Shown: piece by piece, positions 36,746 through 46,490 of the stretch
Position numbering within the stretch: position 1 is the stretch's first letter
Layout of the letters: every line of letters starts with the position of its first letter
Assembly: GCF_014076495.1 (NCBI RefSeq)
Contig: NZ_CP043575.1
Coordinates: 4,526,001-4,590,000 of the forward strand
Length of the DNA stretch: 64,000 nt
Source of the DNA: Comamonas koreensis
GTDB taxonomy: Bacteria > Pseudomonadota > Gammaproteobacteria > Burkholderiales > Burkholderiaceae_C
Reading direction: 5' to 3'
The notes under the pieces: model-generated
Database searches by the model: none
What the model was told of the DNA's origin: nothing
What the model saw: only the letters and a program-made list of their open reading frames with translations
Program-made: the position numbers and the translations under genes

Positions 36746-37786
36746 ATGAAAATCTTCAGAGGACTTGACCACCCCGAGGTCACCCGGCACTGCGCCCTGA
36801 CCATTGGCAATTTTGATGGGGTGCACCGGGGCCACCAGGCCATGCTGGCGCTGCTGCGCAGCGAAGCGCAGCGCCGGGGTCTGGCCAGCTGCGCGCTCAC
36901 CTTCGAGCCCCACCCGCGCGACTACTTTGCCCAAGTGCTGAACAAGCCCGACCTGGCGCCCGCCCGCATCTCCACCTTGCGCGATAAGCTCGACCAGCTC
37001 GCCCAATGCGGCATTGACCAGGCGATTGTGCTGCCCTTCAATGCGCGGCTGGCTGCGCAGGCCCCGCAGGCCTTTATCGGCGATGTGCTGCTCAAGGGGC
37101 TGGGCACCGGCTACCTGCTGGTGGGCGATGATTTCCGCTTTGGCCACCAGCGCGCGGGCGACTACGCGATGCTGGTCGAGGCCGGCCGCAAACAGGGCTT
37201 TGATGTGGCGCGCATGAACAGCTACGAGTCCGATGGCCTGCGCGTGTCCAGCACGGCAGTGCGCCAGGCGCTGGGCCAGGGCGAGATGACGGCGGCGGCC
37301 AAGCTGCTGGGCTACCCCTATGCGATATCGGGCCATGTGGTGCACGGCCGCAAGCTGGGCCGGCAACTAGCCGAAAGCCGCGCGGGCGCGGGCGACGGTT
37401 TTCGCACCTTGAACCTGCGCTTTGACCATTGGAAACCCGCTGCCAGCGGTATCTTTGTGGTGCTGGTGCACGGCCTGTCGGCCCAGCCGCTGCCCGGCGT
37501 CGCCAACCTGGGCGTGCGCCCCTCGCTAGACCCCAACGATGTCAACGGCGGCCGCGTGCTGCTGGAGACGCATTGCCTGCAATGGCCCGCGGAACTGGGT
37601 GGAGACGGGGCATACGGTAAAATCATCCGAGTGGAACTTCTACACAAACTGCACGACGAGCTTAAATACGACAGTCTGGACGCCCTGACCACAGGGATTG
37701 CCAAGGACTGCGCGGATGCCCGTGCCTTCTTCCATACGGCGAGCCACGCCGAAACCCGTCGCCAGACCACGCGCGACCGAATTTGA
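36746..37786 (+). CDS. ribF: Bifunctional riboflavin kinase/FAD synthetase
   Basis: Enzyme of 346 aa that makes FMN and FAD. The N-terminal nucleotidyltransferase domain has CALTIGNFDGVHRGHQAMLA. The C-terminal flavokinase domain carries the GYPYAISGHVVHGRKLGRQL segment and GVANLGVRPSLDPNDVNGGR. It is followed by ileS after about 150 bases and then lspA; this order ribF-ileS-lspA is classic in proteobacteria. It is divergent from the HNH gene. Confidence 0.95.
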   Translation: MKIFRGLDHPEVTRHCALTIGNFDGVHRGHQAMLALLRSEAQRRGLASCALTFEPHPRDYFAQVLNKPDLAPARISTLRDKLDQLAQCGIDQAIVLPFNARLAAQAPQAFIGDVLLKGLGTGYLLVGDDFRFGHQRAGDYAMLVEAGRKQGFDVARMNSYESDGLRVSSTAVRQALGQGEMTAAAKLLGYPYAISGHVVHGRKLGRQLAESRAGAGDGFRTLNLRFDHWKPAASGIFVVLVHGLSAQPLPGVANLGVRPSLDPNDVNGGRVLLETHCLQWPAELGGDGAYGKIIRVELLHKLHDELKYDSLDALTTGIAKDCADARAFFHTASHAETRRQTTRDRI

Positions 37787-37935
37787 CGCTGACTTGACTG
37801 CGCCGTGCCGCGCAGAAGTCCGCACTCGCCTGCACCACGTGCACGTCAGACAACGCTTCTGCGCTATACATTTTTCCACTGACCGGCATGATCACCCCGC
37901 CCGGATCAGGACCATGTTTTGCTTTGAAGGTATTT

Positions 37936-40791
37936 ATGTCCGACAAATCGTCCCCCGCAGAAAAGGCCTCTGCGTACCGCGCCACCTTGAACATGCCCGA
38001 CACCCCGTTTCCGATGCGCGGCGATCTGCCCAAGCGCGAGCCCGGCTGGGTCAAGGACTGGGAGGACCAAGGCATCTACAAGCGCCTGCGGGATGCGCGC
38101 AGCGGTGCGCCCAAGTTCATCCTGCACGACGGCCCGCCCTACGCCAACGGCAAGATCCACATCGGCCACGCCGTCAACAAGATCCTGAAGGACATGATCG
38201 TCAAGAGCCGCCAACTGGAAGGCTATGACGCGCTGTACGCGCCAGGCTGGGACTGCCACGGCCTGCCGATCGAGAACGCGATCGAAAAGCTCCATGGCCG
38301 CAATCTGCCCCGTGACGAGATGCAGGCCAAGAGCCGCGCGTTTGCGACCGAGCAGATCGGCCAGCAGATGGCGGATTTCAAGCGCCTGGGCGTGCTGGGC
38401 GACTGGGACCACCCCTACAAGACCATGAACTATGCCAATGAGGCGGGCGAGCTGCGCGCACTCAAGAAGGTCATGGAGCGGGGCTTTGTCTACCGGGGCC
38501 TCAAGCCCGTCTACTGGTGCTTTGACTGCGCCTCGTCGCTGGCCGAGTTCGAGATCGAATACGCCGACAAGCAAAGCCAGACGCTGGATGTGATGTTCCC
38601 GGCGGCCGACCCGGCCCGGCTGGCAGCCGCCTTTGGCCTGGCCAAGCTGGACAAGGAGGCCTTCATCGTCATCTGGACGACCACGGCCTGGACCATCCCG
38701 GCCAACCAGGCCCTGAACGTCAACCCCGATCTGGAATACAGCCTGGTCGATACCGAGCGCGGCCTGCTGATCCTGGCCAGCGCGCTGGTCGACAAGTGCA
38801 TGGAGCGCTGGGGCATCGAAGGCCAGGTGATCGCATCGGCCCCCGGCAAGATGCTGGACCACATGCCCTTCAAGCACCCGCTGGCCCATGTGGACAAGGG
38901 CTATGACCGCATCTCGCCCGTCTACCTGGCCGACTATGCCACGGCCGACGACGGTACCGGTATCGTGCACTCGGCGCCCGCCTACGGCCTGGATGACTTC
39001 AACTCCTGCGTGAACAACGGCATGGACTACAAGGACATCCTCAACCCAGTGCAGGGCAATGGTGTCTATGAGCCCGAGCTGCCGCTGTTCGGTGGCCAGC
39101 ACATCTGGAAGGCTGTGCCCGTCATCCTGGACGCGCTCAAGGTTGCCGGCCGCCTGATGGACACCAAGACCATCACCCACAGCTACCCGCATTGCTGGCG
39201 CCACAAGACGCCGGTGATCTACCGCGCCGCCGCCCAGTGGTTCATCCGCATGGACGAAGGCGAAGGCGTGTTCACCGACCCGGCCCAAAAGCCCGCACAG
39301 ACCTTGCGCCAGATCGCGCTGGACGCCATCGAGCACACCAGCTTCTACCCGGAAAACGGCCAGGAACGCCTGCGCGCGATGATCGCCGGGCGCCCCGACT
39401 GGTGCATCTCGCGCCAGCGCAGCTGGGGTGTGCCCATCCCCTTCTTCCTGCATGTGGACACCGGCGCGCTGCACCCGCGCACGATGGAGATCCTCGACCA
39501 GGCCGTCGAAATCGTTGCCAAGGGCGGCATCGAGGCCTGGAGCCGCGTGACCGGTGAAGAGATCCTGGGCGCCGACGAAGCCAAGCTCTACACCAAGAGC
39601 ACCGACATCCTCGAAGTCTGGTTCGACTCGGGCTCGACCTTCTGGCATGTGCTGCGCGGCACCCACGCCGAGCACCACCATGACAGCGGCCCCGAGGCCG
39701 ACCTGTACCTGGAAGGCCATGACCAGCACCGCGGCTGGTTCCACAGCTCCTTGCTGCTGGCCTCGGCCATCTTTGGCCGCGCGCCTTACAAGGGCCTGCT
39801 CACCCACGGTTTCACTGTTGACGGCCAGGGCAAGAAGATGTCCAAGTCGGTCGGCAACACCGTGGCACCGCAGGATGTGAGCAACAAGATGGGCGCCGAG
39901 ATCATCCGCCTGTGGGTGGCCTCGACCGACTACTCGGGTGACCTGGGTATAGACGACAAGATCCTCGCCCGCGTGGTCGATGCCTACCGCCGCATCCGCA
40001 ACACCTTGCGCTTCCTGATGGCCAACATCAGCGACTTCGACGCCGCCAAGGATGCGGTGGCCTACGAGGACATGCTGGAGATCGATCGCTGGGCGCTGGC
40101 CCGCTCGGCGCAGTTCCAGGCCGAGCTGCTGGCACACTACAAGGTCTATGAGTTCCACCCGGTGGTGGCCAAGCTGCAGCTGTTCTGCTCCGAGGATCTG
40201 GGCGGCTTCTACCTGGATGTCCTCAAGGACCGCCTCTACACCAGCGCCGAAGGCAGCCTGGCGCGCCGCTCGGCCCAGACCGCGCTGCACCAGATCACCC
40301 AGGCCATGCTGCGCTGGATGGCGCCCTTCCTGTCCTTCACCGCCGAAGAGGCCTGGAAAATCGTCGGCAGCAGCGAGACCATCTTCCTGGAGACCTTCTG
40401 CGACCTGCCCGCCGGCGACGAAGCCCTGCTGGCCAAGTGGGCGCGCATCCGCGAGATCCGCGATGTGGTCAACAAGGACATCGAAACCCTGCGTGCCGAT
40501 GGCAAGGTGGGCGCATCGCTGCAGGCCGAAGTGGCCATCAGCGCCCAGCCCGAAGACCTGGCGCTGCTGCAGACCCTGGCCGACGACCTGAAGTTTGTGC
40601 TGATCACGTCGGCCGCCACGGTGGCCGCCGGTGATGCGCTGAGCGTGGCCGTCAACCCATCGGACAAGGCCAAGTGCGAGCGCTGCTGGCACTACCGCGA
40701 CGATGTGGGCCAGAACCCGGCCCACCCCACCCTGTGCGGCCGCTGCGACAGCAACCTCCATGGCGCGGGTGAAACCCGCCTGATGGCCTGA
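37936..40791 (+). CDS. ileS: Isoleucyl-tRNA synthetase
   Basis: Class I aminoacyl-tRNA synthetase of 951 aa. The HIGH motif is in [20 protein letters not shown] and the KMSKS motif in [14 protein letters not shown]. An editing domain lies between them. The C-terminal zinc site has [10 protein letters not shown] and CGRCDSNL. The ATG at 37936 ([12 protein letters not shown]) fits the family; an in-frame ATG 48 bases upstream is less likely. The stop overlaps the lspA start by one base. The length is normal. Confidence 0.97.
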   Translation: MSDKSSPAEKASAYRATLNMPDTPFPMRGDLPKREPGWVKDWEDQGIYKRLRDARSGAPKFILHDGPPYANGKIHIGHAVNKILKDMIVKSRQLEGYDALYAPGWDCHGLPIENAIEKLHGRNLPRDEMQAKSRAFATEQIGQQMADFKRLGVLGDWDHPYKTMNYANEAGELRALKKVMERGFVYRGLKPVYWCFDCASSLAEFEIEYADKQSQTLDVMFPAADPARLAAAFGLAKLDKEAFIVIWTTTAWTIPANQALNVNPDLEYSLVDTERGLLILASALVDKCMERWGIEGQVIASAPGKMLDHMPFKHPLAHVDKGYDRISPVYLADYATADDGTGIVHSAPAYGLDDFNSCVNNGMDYKDILNPVQGNGVYEPELPLFGGQHIWKAVPVILDALKVAGRLMDTKTITHSYPHCWRHKTPVIYRAAAQWFIRMDEGEGVFTDPAQKPAQTLRQIALDAIEHTSFYPENGQERLRAMIAGRPDWCISRQRSWGVPIPFFLHVDTGALHPRTMEILDQAVEIVAKGGIEAWSRVTGEEILGADEAKLYTKSTDILEVWFDSGSTFWHVLRGTHAEHHHDSGPEADLYLEGHDQHRGWFHSSLLLASAIFGRAPYKGLLTHGFTVDGQGKKMSKSVGNTVAPQDVSNKMGAEIIRLWVASTDYSGDLGIDDKILARVVDAYRRIRNTLRFLMANISDFDAAKDAVAYEDMLEIDRWALARSAQFQAELLAHYKVYEFHPVVAKLQLFCSEDLGGFYLDVLKDRLYTSAEGSLARRSAQTALHQITQAMLRWMAPFLSFTAEEAWKIVGSSETIFLETFCDLPAGDEALLAKWARIREIRDVVNKDIETLRADGKVGASLQAEVAISAQPEDLALLQTLADDLKFVLITSAATVAAGDALSVAVNPSDKAKCERCWHYRDDVGQNPAHPTLCGRCDSNLHGAGETRLMA

Positions 40792-41309
40792 TGAACGCCG
40801 CCGCCACCCCTGCTGTGGGCAGCGCCGGCAAAGGCCGGTTTGTGCTGTGGCTGGTGATTGCTGCGGTGATTTTCTGGCTGGACCAGTGGAGCAAGGAATG
40901 GATCCTGGCCCACTACCAGCTGGGCGACTACACCACGATCACTGGCTTTTTCAACATCGTGCGGGCGCACAACCCTGGCGCGGCCTTCTCGTTCCTGGCC
41001 AGCGCCGGCGGCTGGCAGCGCTGGCTGTTCACCGGCATTGGGGTGGTGGTGACGGCCGTCATCGTCTGGCAGCTCTACCGCCACAGCCACAAGGCCCTGT
41101 TTTGCCTGGCGCTCAGTTGCATCATGGGCGGAGCCATCGGCAATGTGGTCGACCGCATGCGCCACGGCTATGTGGTTGACATGCTGGACTTCCACTGGAT
41201 GGGCAGCCATTTCCCAGCCTTCAACCTGGCCGATTCGGCCATTTGCCTGGGCGCCTTCTTGCTGATTCTGGACGAGCTGCTGCGCATGCGCCGGGGCGAA
41301 AAGGGCTGA
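40791..41309 (+). CDS. lspA: Prolipoprotein signal peptidase (signal peptidase II)
   Basis: Inner-membrane aspartic protease of 172 aa that removes lipoprotein signal peptides. Four hydrophobic segments are visible. The two catalytic aspartates are in [15 protein letters not shown] and [11 protein letters not shown]. It is coupled to ileS by a one-base overlap (TGATG) and followed by a terminator. Length and motifs are standard. Confidence 0.96.
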   Translation: MNAAATPAVGSAGKGRFVLWLVIAAVIFWLDQWSKEWILAHYQLGDYTTITGFFNIVRAHNPGAAFSFLASAGGWQRWLFTGIGVVVTAVIVWQLYRHSHKALFCLALSCIMGGAIGNVVDRMRHGYVVDMLDFHWMGSHFPAFNLADSAICLGAFLLILDELLRMRRGEKG

Positions 41310-41345
41310 TCAGGCTTTCCGCCGCATCTATAGTCAATACCCAGG

Positions 41346-41378
41346 CACCGCCCTCGCCATGCGACGGCGGTGTTTTTT
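41346..41378 (+). terminator. Rho-independent terminator after lspA
   Basis: CACCGCC (41346-41352) pairs with GGCGGTG (41366-41372), with an inner TCGC/GCGA stem and CAT loop, followed by six T. Confidence 0.88.
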
Positions 41379-41512
41379 ATCGGGGGCCTACCCGCCTCCG
41401 CAACAGCCGCTGCCAGGCGCCCATCACCGCCTGGCCTGCATAAAAAGAGACACATTGGCATTCGCCCTACAGCGCAGCGCGCTTATCAGGGGTATAGTGT
41501 CCGGTTCGCCTT

Positions 41513-43171
41513 ATGAAACACTTGCTCAATCTTCTTGCCGCCATTGCGCTGCTGGTGTGGGGCTCTCATATGGTGCGCACAGGGGTGCTGCGCGTCTTTG
41601 GCGCCAACCTCCGCAACCTGCTGGCGCGCAGTATGAGCAACCGTTTTACCGCGATGCTCTCGGGCATCGGGGTCACGGCCCTCGTCCAGTCCAGCAGTGC
41701 CACCTCCCTGATGACCGCGTCCTTCGTCGGCCAGGGCCTGATACCGCTCACCGCCGCCTTGTCGGTCATGCGCGGCGCCGACGTGGGCACCGCCTTGATG
41801 GCGGTGCTGTTCTCCACCGACCTGTCCTGGCTCTCGCCGCTGCTGATTTTCTCGGGCGTCGTGCTGTTCATCTCCAAGCAGGATTCCACGCCCGGACGGG
41901 TGGGCCGCGTCTTTATCGGCCTGGGCCTGATGCTGCTGGCGCTGCGCCTGATCGTCGAGGCCACCGAGCCGCTGCTTGCGTCCGAGGCCGTGCGCACCCT
42001 GCTGGTCAGCGTCAAGAGCGACTTCTTCATGGAGCTGCTGCTGGGCGCGATCCTGGCTGTCATCGCCTACTCGAGCCTCGCCATCGTGCTGCTGATCGCG
42101 GCCATGGCCGCGTCGGGCGCCATCACCGGCGATATGGCCCTGGGCCTGGTGCTGGGTGCCAACCTGGGCAGCGGTGTGCTGGCCGTGCTGCAAACGGCCA
42201 AATCCAGCATCGAAGTGCGCCAGGTCACCATTGGCAACCTGGTCTTCAAGATCATGGGCGTGGCCATCGTCGCGCCCTTCGTCGGTCTGTGGTCTACCTA
42301 TGCGATGCCCTACATCAATGATGCGGGCCGCTCGGCGGTGCTGTTCCACCTGGCCTTCAACATCCTCAACACCCTGGGCTTTATCTGGTTTACCGGCGTG
42401 ATCGGCGATTGGATGCGCAAGCTGCTGCCCAAGGAAGAAGCCAACAAGGGCCCCCAGCGCCCACGCCACCTCGACGCATCGGCCCTGTCCACCCCGTCGC
42501 TGGCCATCTCCTGCGCCGCGCGTGAAGCGCTGCACCAGGCCGATGTGGTCGAATCCATGCTGATCGGCCTGCACAACGTCGTACAGACCGACAACCAGCA
42601 GCTGTCGCAAGACCTGCGCAAGCTCGATGACACGGTCGATGAGCTGTACTCGGCCATCAAGTACTACATGACCAAGATCTCGCGCGCCGAACTGGACGAA
42701 CGCGAGAGCCAGCGCTGGACCGAAGTGATCAACTTCACGATCAACATGGAGCAGATCGGCGACATCATCGAGCGCGTGCTGACCGACGTCGAAAACAAGA
42801 AGATCAAGAAGCGCCGCCAGTTCAGCAAGCAGGGCATGGAAGAGATCAACGAGCTGCACGCCCACCTGCTGGACAACCTGCGCCTGGCGATGAGCGTGTT
42901 CCTCTCGGGCAATGTGCGCGATGCGCAAAAGCTGCTCGAAGAAAAAGCGCGCTTCCGCGACCTGGAGCTCGCCTATTCCGCCTCGCACCTGGAGCGCCTG
43001 TCGCACAACACCGTCCCCAGCATCGAGACCAGCTCGCTGCACATCGACCTGATCAGCGACCTCAAGCGCATCAACTCGCTGCTGTGCTCGGTCGCCTACC
43101 CGATCCTGGAAGCCGCTGGCGCGCTGGCCCACAGCCGCCTCAAGGACGACCCGGAGCCCGCCCGCCACTGA
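41513..43171 (+). CDS. Na/Pi cotransporter family protein with PhoU-like domain
   Basis: Membrane protein of 552 aa. Two Na/Pi-cotransporter repeats lie in the first half: [20 protein letters not shown] and [19 protein letters not shown]. The QSS motif of the second repeat reads YSS, a change at a normally conserved Gln. Residues from about 340 to 540 form a PhoU-like helical domain. The family is linked to phosphate uptake and to signalling by analogy with YjbB. It stands alone, between the lspA terminator and the tRNA-Ser gene. Confidence 0.88.
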   Translation: MKHLLNLLAAIALLVWGSHMVRTGVLRVFGANLRNLLARSMSNRFTAMLSGIGVTALVQSSSATSLMTASFVGQGLIPLTAALSVMRGADVGTALMAVLFSTDLSWLSPLLIFSGVVLFISKQDSTPGRVGRVFIGLGLMLLALRLIVEATEPLLASEAVRTLLVSVKSDFFMELLLGAILAVIAYSSLAIVLLIAAMAASGAITGDMALGLVLGANLGSGVLAVLQTAKSSIEVRQVTIGNLVFKIMGVAIVAPFVGLWSTYAMPYINDAGRSAVLFHLAFNILNTLGFIWFTGVIGDWMRKLLPKEEANKGPQRPRHLDASALSTPSLAISCAAREALHQADVVESMLIGLHNVVQTDNQQLSQDLRKLDDTVDELYSAIKYYMTKISRAELDERESQRWTEVINFTINMEQIGDIIERVLTDVENKKIKKRRQFSKQGMEEINELHAHLLDNLRLAMSVFLSGNVRDAQKLLEEKARFRDLELAYSASHLERLSHNTVPSIETSSLHIDLISDLKRINSLLCSVAYPILEAAGALAHSRLKDDPEPARH

Positions 43172-43192
43172 GGCGGCGGGCCGGAATTCGCA

Positions 43193-43198
43193 TACAAT
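43193..43198 (+). promoter_or_regulatory. Probable -10 box of tRNA-Ser
   Basis: TACAAT lies 41 bases upstream of the tRNA gene, followed by G/C-rich leader. The -35 region is poor. A GCCCGCC/GGCG hairpin just upstream may end the cotransporter message. Confidence 0.45.
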
Positions 43199-43239
43199 CC
43201 CTGATGCTGCGAGGCGACCACTCCGCCCAGCAGCCTCCA

Positions 43240-43327
43240 GGAAGTTTGGCAGAGTGGTCGATTGCACCGGTCTTGAAAACCGGCAACCCGAAAGGGTTCC
43301 AGGGTTCGAATCCCTGAGCTTCCGCCA
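43240..43327 (+). tRNA. tRNA-Ser (anticodon UGA)
   Basis: The sequence folds as a class II tRNA of 88 nt. The acceptor GGAAGTT pairs with AGCTTCC (one G-T), followed by G and encoded CCA at 43325-43327. The anticodon stem CCGGT/ACCGG encloses loop CTTGAAA with anticodon TGA at 43274-43276. The variable arm is long, and the T arm has GGTTCGAATCC. The prophage integrase follows directly, so the 3' half is probably the phage attachment site. Confidence 0.97.
43295..43327 (+). other. Probable attL core in tRNA-Ser 3' end
   Basis: Tyrosine integrases of this type recombine at the 3' part of tRNA genes. The integrase gene begins 178 bases downstream. The core cannot be delimited because the matching attR lies outside the window. 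Confidence 0.5.
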
Positions 43328-43334
43328 GAACAGC

Positions 43335-43363
43335 AAAAGCACCCCAGCGAGGGTGCTTTTTTC
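43335..43363 (+). terminator. Rho-independent terminator after tRNA-Ser
   Basis: AAAAGCACCC (43335-43344) pairs with GGGTGCTTTT (43351-43360), loop CAGCGA, followed by T. Confidence 0.88.
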
Positions 43364-43504
43364 TTGCCCATTTTCGGGCTCTTGCTCTATATTCGGCAAC
43401 GTGTTACGCTGTGTTTACTGTTGTTATATCCAGTACCCGCACAAATCCTGTAACCGCTCAATCTAAATTTTTATGGCCTAGATGTTGGCCTATAGATTTG
43501 CCTC

Positions 43505-44707
43505 ATGCCGAAAAGAATTTTAGAAAAGACTGCCCTCGAAGTGTCTCGCTTGCGAGAGGAAGGTGCCCACGCCGTTGGCGGTGTGATGGGTCTATACCTG
43601 CAGATCATTGGCGGGTCGCGCGTATGGGTCTATCGGTACACGCACCAGGGCTCACGCCGGCGCATGGGCCTGGGAAGTTATCCCGCAGTGGGCCTTGCTG
43701 CAGCCCGCGAAGCTGCGCGCGCTGCGCTGAACCTGCGCATGGGCGGCAGCGATCCACTGCAGGCACGCGCAGAGTTGCGCGAATCCGCTCGGCTCGCCGT
43801 TGCCCGACAGATGCCATTCGCTCAAGCTGCCGATCTTTTCATTACCGAGCATGAAGCCACCTGGAAAAATATCAAGCACGGGCAGCAGTGGCGCAACACC
43901 CTTGAGAAGTACGCTTTTCCCATTTGCGGCCAGCTCAACGTGGCGGATATCGATCAATCTCATGTGCTGAAAGTTCTGGCCCCAATCTGGCACACGAAGA
44001 CAGAGACCGCCAGCCGTGTGCGGGGCCGCATCGAGCAGATCATGGATTGGTCAACTGCGCATGGCCACCGGTCCGGCGCCAATCCTGCACGGTGGCGTGG
44101 GCAGCTGGAACACATCCTGGCCGACCCCAAGAAGATCGCCCCGGTTCAACATCACCCGGCTGTTCCATTCGCCGAGCTTCCGGTTGTGTATCAACGCATC
44201 TGCGGTGTGAAAGGGGAGAGCGCACGCGCACTGCAAATGCTCATATTGACGGCCACCCGATCCAGCGAACTGCGCGGCATGCGTTGGGGCGAACTAGACC
44301 TTTCTACCGGCATATGGCAGTTGCCAGCCGCCCGCATGAAAATGGATCGGCCACACCGGGTGCCACTGCCTCGCCAGGCGGTTGCGCTGCTGCAGCAGCG
44401 GAAGCCGGGCGCGCCGGATGATCTGGTGTTTGCGTCCAATCGAGGGGGGATGCTCTCTGATATGGCCCTGACCGCAGTCATGCGCCGGCACCATCCCGAG
44501 GCGGTGCCGCATGGTTTCCGCTCGACCTTCCGCGACTGGGCGGGCGAATGCACCCAGCACCACCGGGATGCTATCGAGCTTTGCCTTGCGCACTCCATCG
44601 ATACAAAAACAGAAGCCGCGTATAGACGCGGCGATATGCTGGAAAAAAGGACGGTGATTATGCAAGAGTGGGCCGACTATGCGGCCCCTGCGCAGCTCAA
44701 CCTGTAG
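43505..44707 (+). CDS. int: Prophage tyrosine integrase
   Basis: Site-specific recombinase of 400 aa. The N-terminal arm-binding domain (DUF4102-like, about 1-90) has YRYTHQGSRRRMGLGSYP. A SAM-like core domain follows, and then the catalytic domain. Catalytic residues are Arg252 in TATRSSEL, Lys near 279, His336 and Arg339 in PHGFRSTF, His363 in LAHS and the nucleophile Tyr373 in TEAAYRRGD. It reads away from the tRNA-Ser gene. Its 3' end overlaps the convergent AlpA-like gene by 11 bases, so integrase and early operon end against each other. Confidence 0.95.
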   Translation: MPKRILEKTALEVSRLREEGAHAVGGVMGLYLQIIGGSRVWVYRYTHQGSRRRMGLGSYPAVGLAAAREAARAALNLRMGGSDPLQARAELRESARLAVARQMPFAQAADLFITEHEATWKNIKHGQQWRNTLEKYAFPICGQLNVADIDQSHVLKVLAPIWHTKTETASRVRGRIEQIMDWSTAHGHRSGANPARWRGQLEHILADPKKIAPVQHHPAVPFAELPVVYQRICGVKGESARALQMLILTATRSSELRGMRWGELDLSTGIWQLPAARMKMDRPHRVPLPRQAVALLQQRKPGAPDDLVFASNRGGMLSDMALTAVMRRHHPEAVPHGFRSTFRDWAGECTQHHRDAIELCLAHSIDTKTEAAYRRGDMLEKRTVIMQEWADYAAPAQLNL

Positions 44708-44915
44708 TGCTGCCCGCTTCTGCCCCCTCCCCACCCCAAGCCTTAGGGCAGCTCTCCAGCCAGGTCACAATCTCGCTGACCAGCCAGAACAGCTTTTGGG
44801 GCCCCGCCTTGCGCGGGTGTGGGAAGCCGTGGTTTTCGATCAGGTTGCGCAGCGTCATTTCGGCTACGTCCATTTCTGCCAGTACTTCTTCTTTGTTCAT
44901 GCGGTAAATGCCCAT
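44697..44915 (-). CDS. AlpA-like helix-turn-helix protein (possible excisionase)
   Basis: DNA-binding protein of 72 aa. A MerR/AlpA-type helix-turn-helix is visible (KEEVLAEMDVAEMTLRNLIE, then the FPHPRKAGPQKLFWLVSEI wing). Proteins of this family act as excisionases or regulators of phage integrases. It is the last gene of the leftward early operon and faces the integrase gene tail to tail. The second ATG (44915) is preferred because GGGAG lies eight bases upstream of it; the first ATG is too close. Confidence 0.72.
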   Translation of the reverse strand: MGIYRMNKEEVLAEMDVAEMTLRNLIENHGFPHPRKAGPQKLFWLVSEIVTWLESCPKAWGGEGAEAGSTTG

Positions 44916-44954
44916 GGCCATTTCTCCCTAATTGCGCTTCGTTGATCCCGCTGG

Positions 44955-45021
44955 TATTCCCGAGCGGGAATATTCAGCGGCCAGGCCTACCACTTAGACC
45001 ATTTCATTCCCGCTCGGGAAT
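44955..45021. repeat. Two copies of a TTCCCG-CGGGAA palindrome
   Basis: TATTCCCGAGCGGGAATA (44955-44972) and ATTCCCGCTCGGGAAT (45006-45021) are palindromes with a two-base centre, and each is the inverse of the other. The first is in the gap between the AlpA-like gene and its upstream neighbour; the second overlaps the last codons of that neighbour. They are candidate operator or fold-back elements. Confidence 0.6.
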
Positions 45022-45473
45022 TCCACAGGCCTGATTACATCGGCGCTCACCGTGCCGGCCATCACCTGCTGCGACAGCAGGCGCGCACCAGGCTCAAACC
45101 TTCGGGCCAGGTTGGAGTAACTGCAAAACAGGTCAATGCTGATATCGGCGGCCAGCGACAGCTGGGCGCCCCAGCTGGAATCCCAGCGGTGCCCGTCCAC
45201 CGCCATTTCCACCACGGTGGCCAGCGCCTGGTGCAGGCCTGGCCGGTTGTCGCCGGCCACCGGAATGGCTCGCGCAATTTCTGCGCCCATCCCAAGCAGG
45301 TAGGCCAGGCGGGCCAGCAGCTCAGTCTGGTTTGATTGGTGATCGGCCTGCACGCAGTGCAGCCCCACGCTGGTGTATTCGGCCTCCATGTTCTTGCGCA
45401 CCATCAGCGCCATCATCGGCGCCGCCTTGCGGTAGAGTCCGCTCTTCATGGCGCGGCTGTGCAGTTTCGTCAT
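44994..45473 (-). CDS. Prophage protein of unknown function
   Basis: Protein of 159 aa; no family recognised. It is Ala/Leu-rich and probably helical (LLARLAYLLGMGAEIARAIP and LATVVEMAVDGHRWDSSW), without a signal peptide or membrane segment. Its ATG overlaps the stop of the upstream gene by four bases (ATGA), so it is translated as part of the early operon. One of the TTCCCG palindromes lies inside its last codons. Confidence 0.6.
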   Translation of the reverse strand: MTKLHSRAMKSGLYRKAAPMMALMVRKNMEAEYTSVGLHCVQADHQSNQTELLARLAYLLGMGAEIARAIPVAGDNRPGLHQALATVVEMAVDGHRWDSSWGAQLSLAADISIDLFCSYSNLARRFEPGARLLSQQVMAGTVSADVIRPVEFPSGNEMV

Positions 45474-45700
45474 TGCTTGCTGCCTTCCTGGGCTGCAGCC
45501 ATGGCGGCGTTCTCTATATCCGCGACTGCCTGGGCGGCTGCCTGCGATCTCCAGCAGCGTGCGTCCCCGCCTTTTCCGAGCATTACCTCTCGGCTTCGGA
45601 AGAACACGCTGTTATGGCGAATGAGCTGCCAGCGTTCACCACTCCGTGTGCGGTGCGAGACAGGCTCCCAGGCACTAATTTTGGTTTGCACTGTATTCAT
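45470..45700 (-). CDS. Small prophage protein, shared C-terminal tail
   Basis: Protein of 76 aa starting MNTVQTKISAWEPVSHRTR; no family recognised. It is basic in the middle (ERWQLIRHNSVFFRSREVML). The last residues AAMAAAQEGSKQ nearly repeat the tail of the upstream gene (AAMAAAQEGGKA), encoded by a 28-bp identical repeat. Both ends overlap the neighbouring genes by four bases, which supports the start at 45700 over a longer frame. Confidence 0.55.
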   Translation of the reverse strand: MNTVQTKISAWEPVSHRTRSGERWQLIRHNSVFFRSREVMLGKGGDARCWRSQAAAQAVADIENAAMAAAQEGSKQ

Positions 45701-45736
45701 GCTTTGCCGCCTTCCTGGGCTGCAGCCATGGCGGCG
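45482..45736. repeat. 28-bp direct repeat at the 3' ends of two adjacent genes
   Basis: The block at 45482-45509 is identical to 45709-45736. It encodes the AAMAAAQEG tail in both genes. It may be a recombination seam from gene exchange among phages, or the remnant of a duplication. Confidence 0.75.
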
Positions 45737-46488
45737 CGGTGTTCCCGGTCGCGGTCGGCATTGGTTTTCAGCGGCAAAGATGGGTTTTGGTGCCAATAGT
45801 GCTCATGCACCCAATAGCCAAACATCGTGACGCCATACCGCCCGAAGCCGCAGCTCTCAACTACGCCAAGGTTTGCCAGCCGCTTTACGGCATCCTTGCC
45901 GATATCGAAGCTCTCGTCGTCTTCTGTCGTTTCTATGAAGCGGTGCAGCAAGTGCTGGTCGGATTGCTGCAGGTACGCAATGGGCGCATCAGCGGGCTGG
46001 GCCTTGGGTGCTGTGTCGGCATCGCGTTCTGCGTACATGCGACCATCAGCCACACCGGCAAGGTATGCGGCCTTTTCAGATTCCGAGCGCGGCTTGAGCT
46101 CGCTGCACATCTGTAGCGCCACCTGCTCGGCCTGCGCCTCTGCCGGTGCTGCGGAAAGGGTCGCAAGTGCAGCTCTAGCATCGGCCTCACTGGAGTATGC
46201 GGCCATCACGCAATACGCTGGCCGTTCGCCGCCGTCGTCAATCATGAGGCTGGCAGTGATCGCTTTTGGCGGCTTTCCCAGGGCTACAGTCGTCAGGACA
46301 GCGATGGCCTGGGTTTCTTCCCTACCAGCCCAGTACCCAGTCCGGAACTGCTCCCCGTTGCCAGTCCAATACATGATGCCGCGCTGCTTGGTTTGACGGG
46401 CCAGGCCCAGAGAGACTGCGGCCCGGTCGGCTACCTGCTCTCGCGCCCAGCGAGCTTTCATTTGCTCTGTGGTTTCATTTTTTTCCAT
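45697..46488 (-). CDS. Prophage protein of unknown function
   Basis: Protein of 263 aa starting MEKNETTEQMKARWAREQVA; no family recognised. The middle is alanine-rich. A C-terminal segment (LLHRFIETTEDDESFDIGKD, then VKRLANLGVVESCGFGRYGV) looks like a winged-helix or restriction-alleviation-type domain. It ends in the AAMAAAQEGGKA tail shared with the next gene. It starts two bases after the methyltransferase stop, with no typical ribosome site, so translation is probably coupled. A longer in-frame start is not supported. Confidence 0.6.
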   Translation of the reverse strand: MEKNETTEQMKARWAREQVADRAAVSLGLARQTKQRGIMYWTGNGEQFRTGYWAGREETQAIAVLTTVALGKPPKAITASLMIDDGGERPAYCVMAAYSSEADARAALATLSAAPAEAQAEQVALQMCSELKPRSESEKAAYLAGVADGRMYAERDADTAPKAQPADAPIAYLQQSDQHLLHRFIETTEDDESFDIGKDAVKRLANLGVVESCGFGRYGVTMFGYWVHEHYWHQNPSLPLKTNADRDREHRAAMAAAQEGGKA

Positions 46489-46490
46489 GA

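Noticed and set aside
37906..40761. Open frame of over 900 codons opposite ileS
   Set aside because: Shadow of ileS with biased composition and no recognisable domain.
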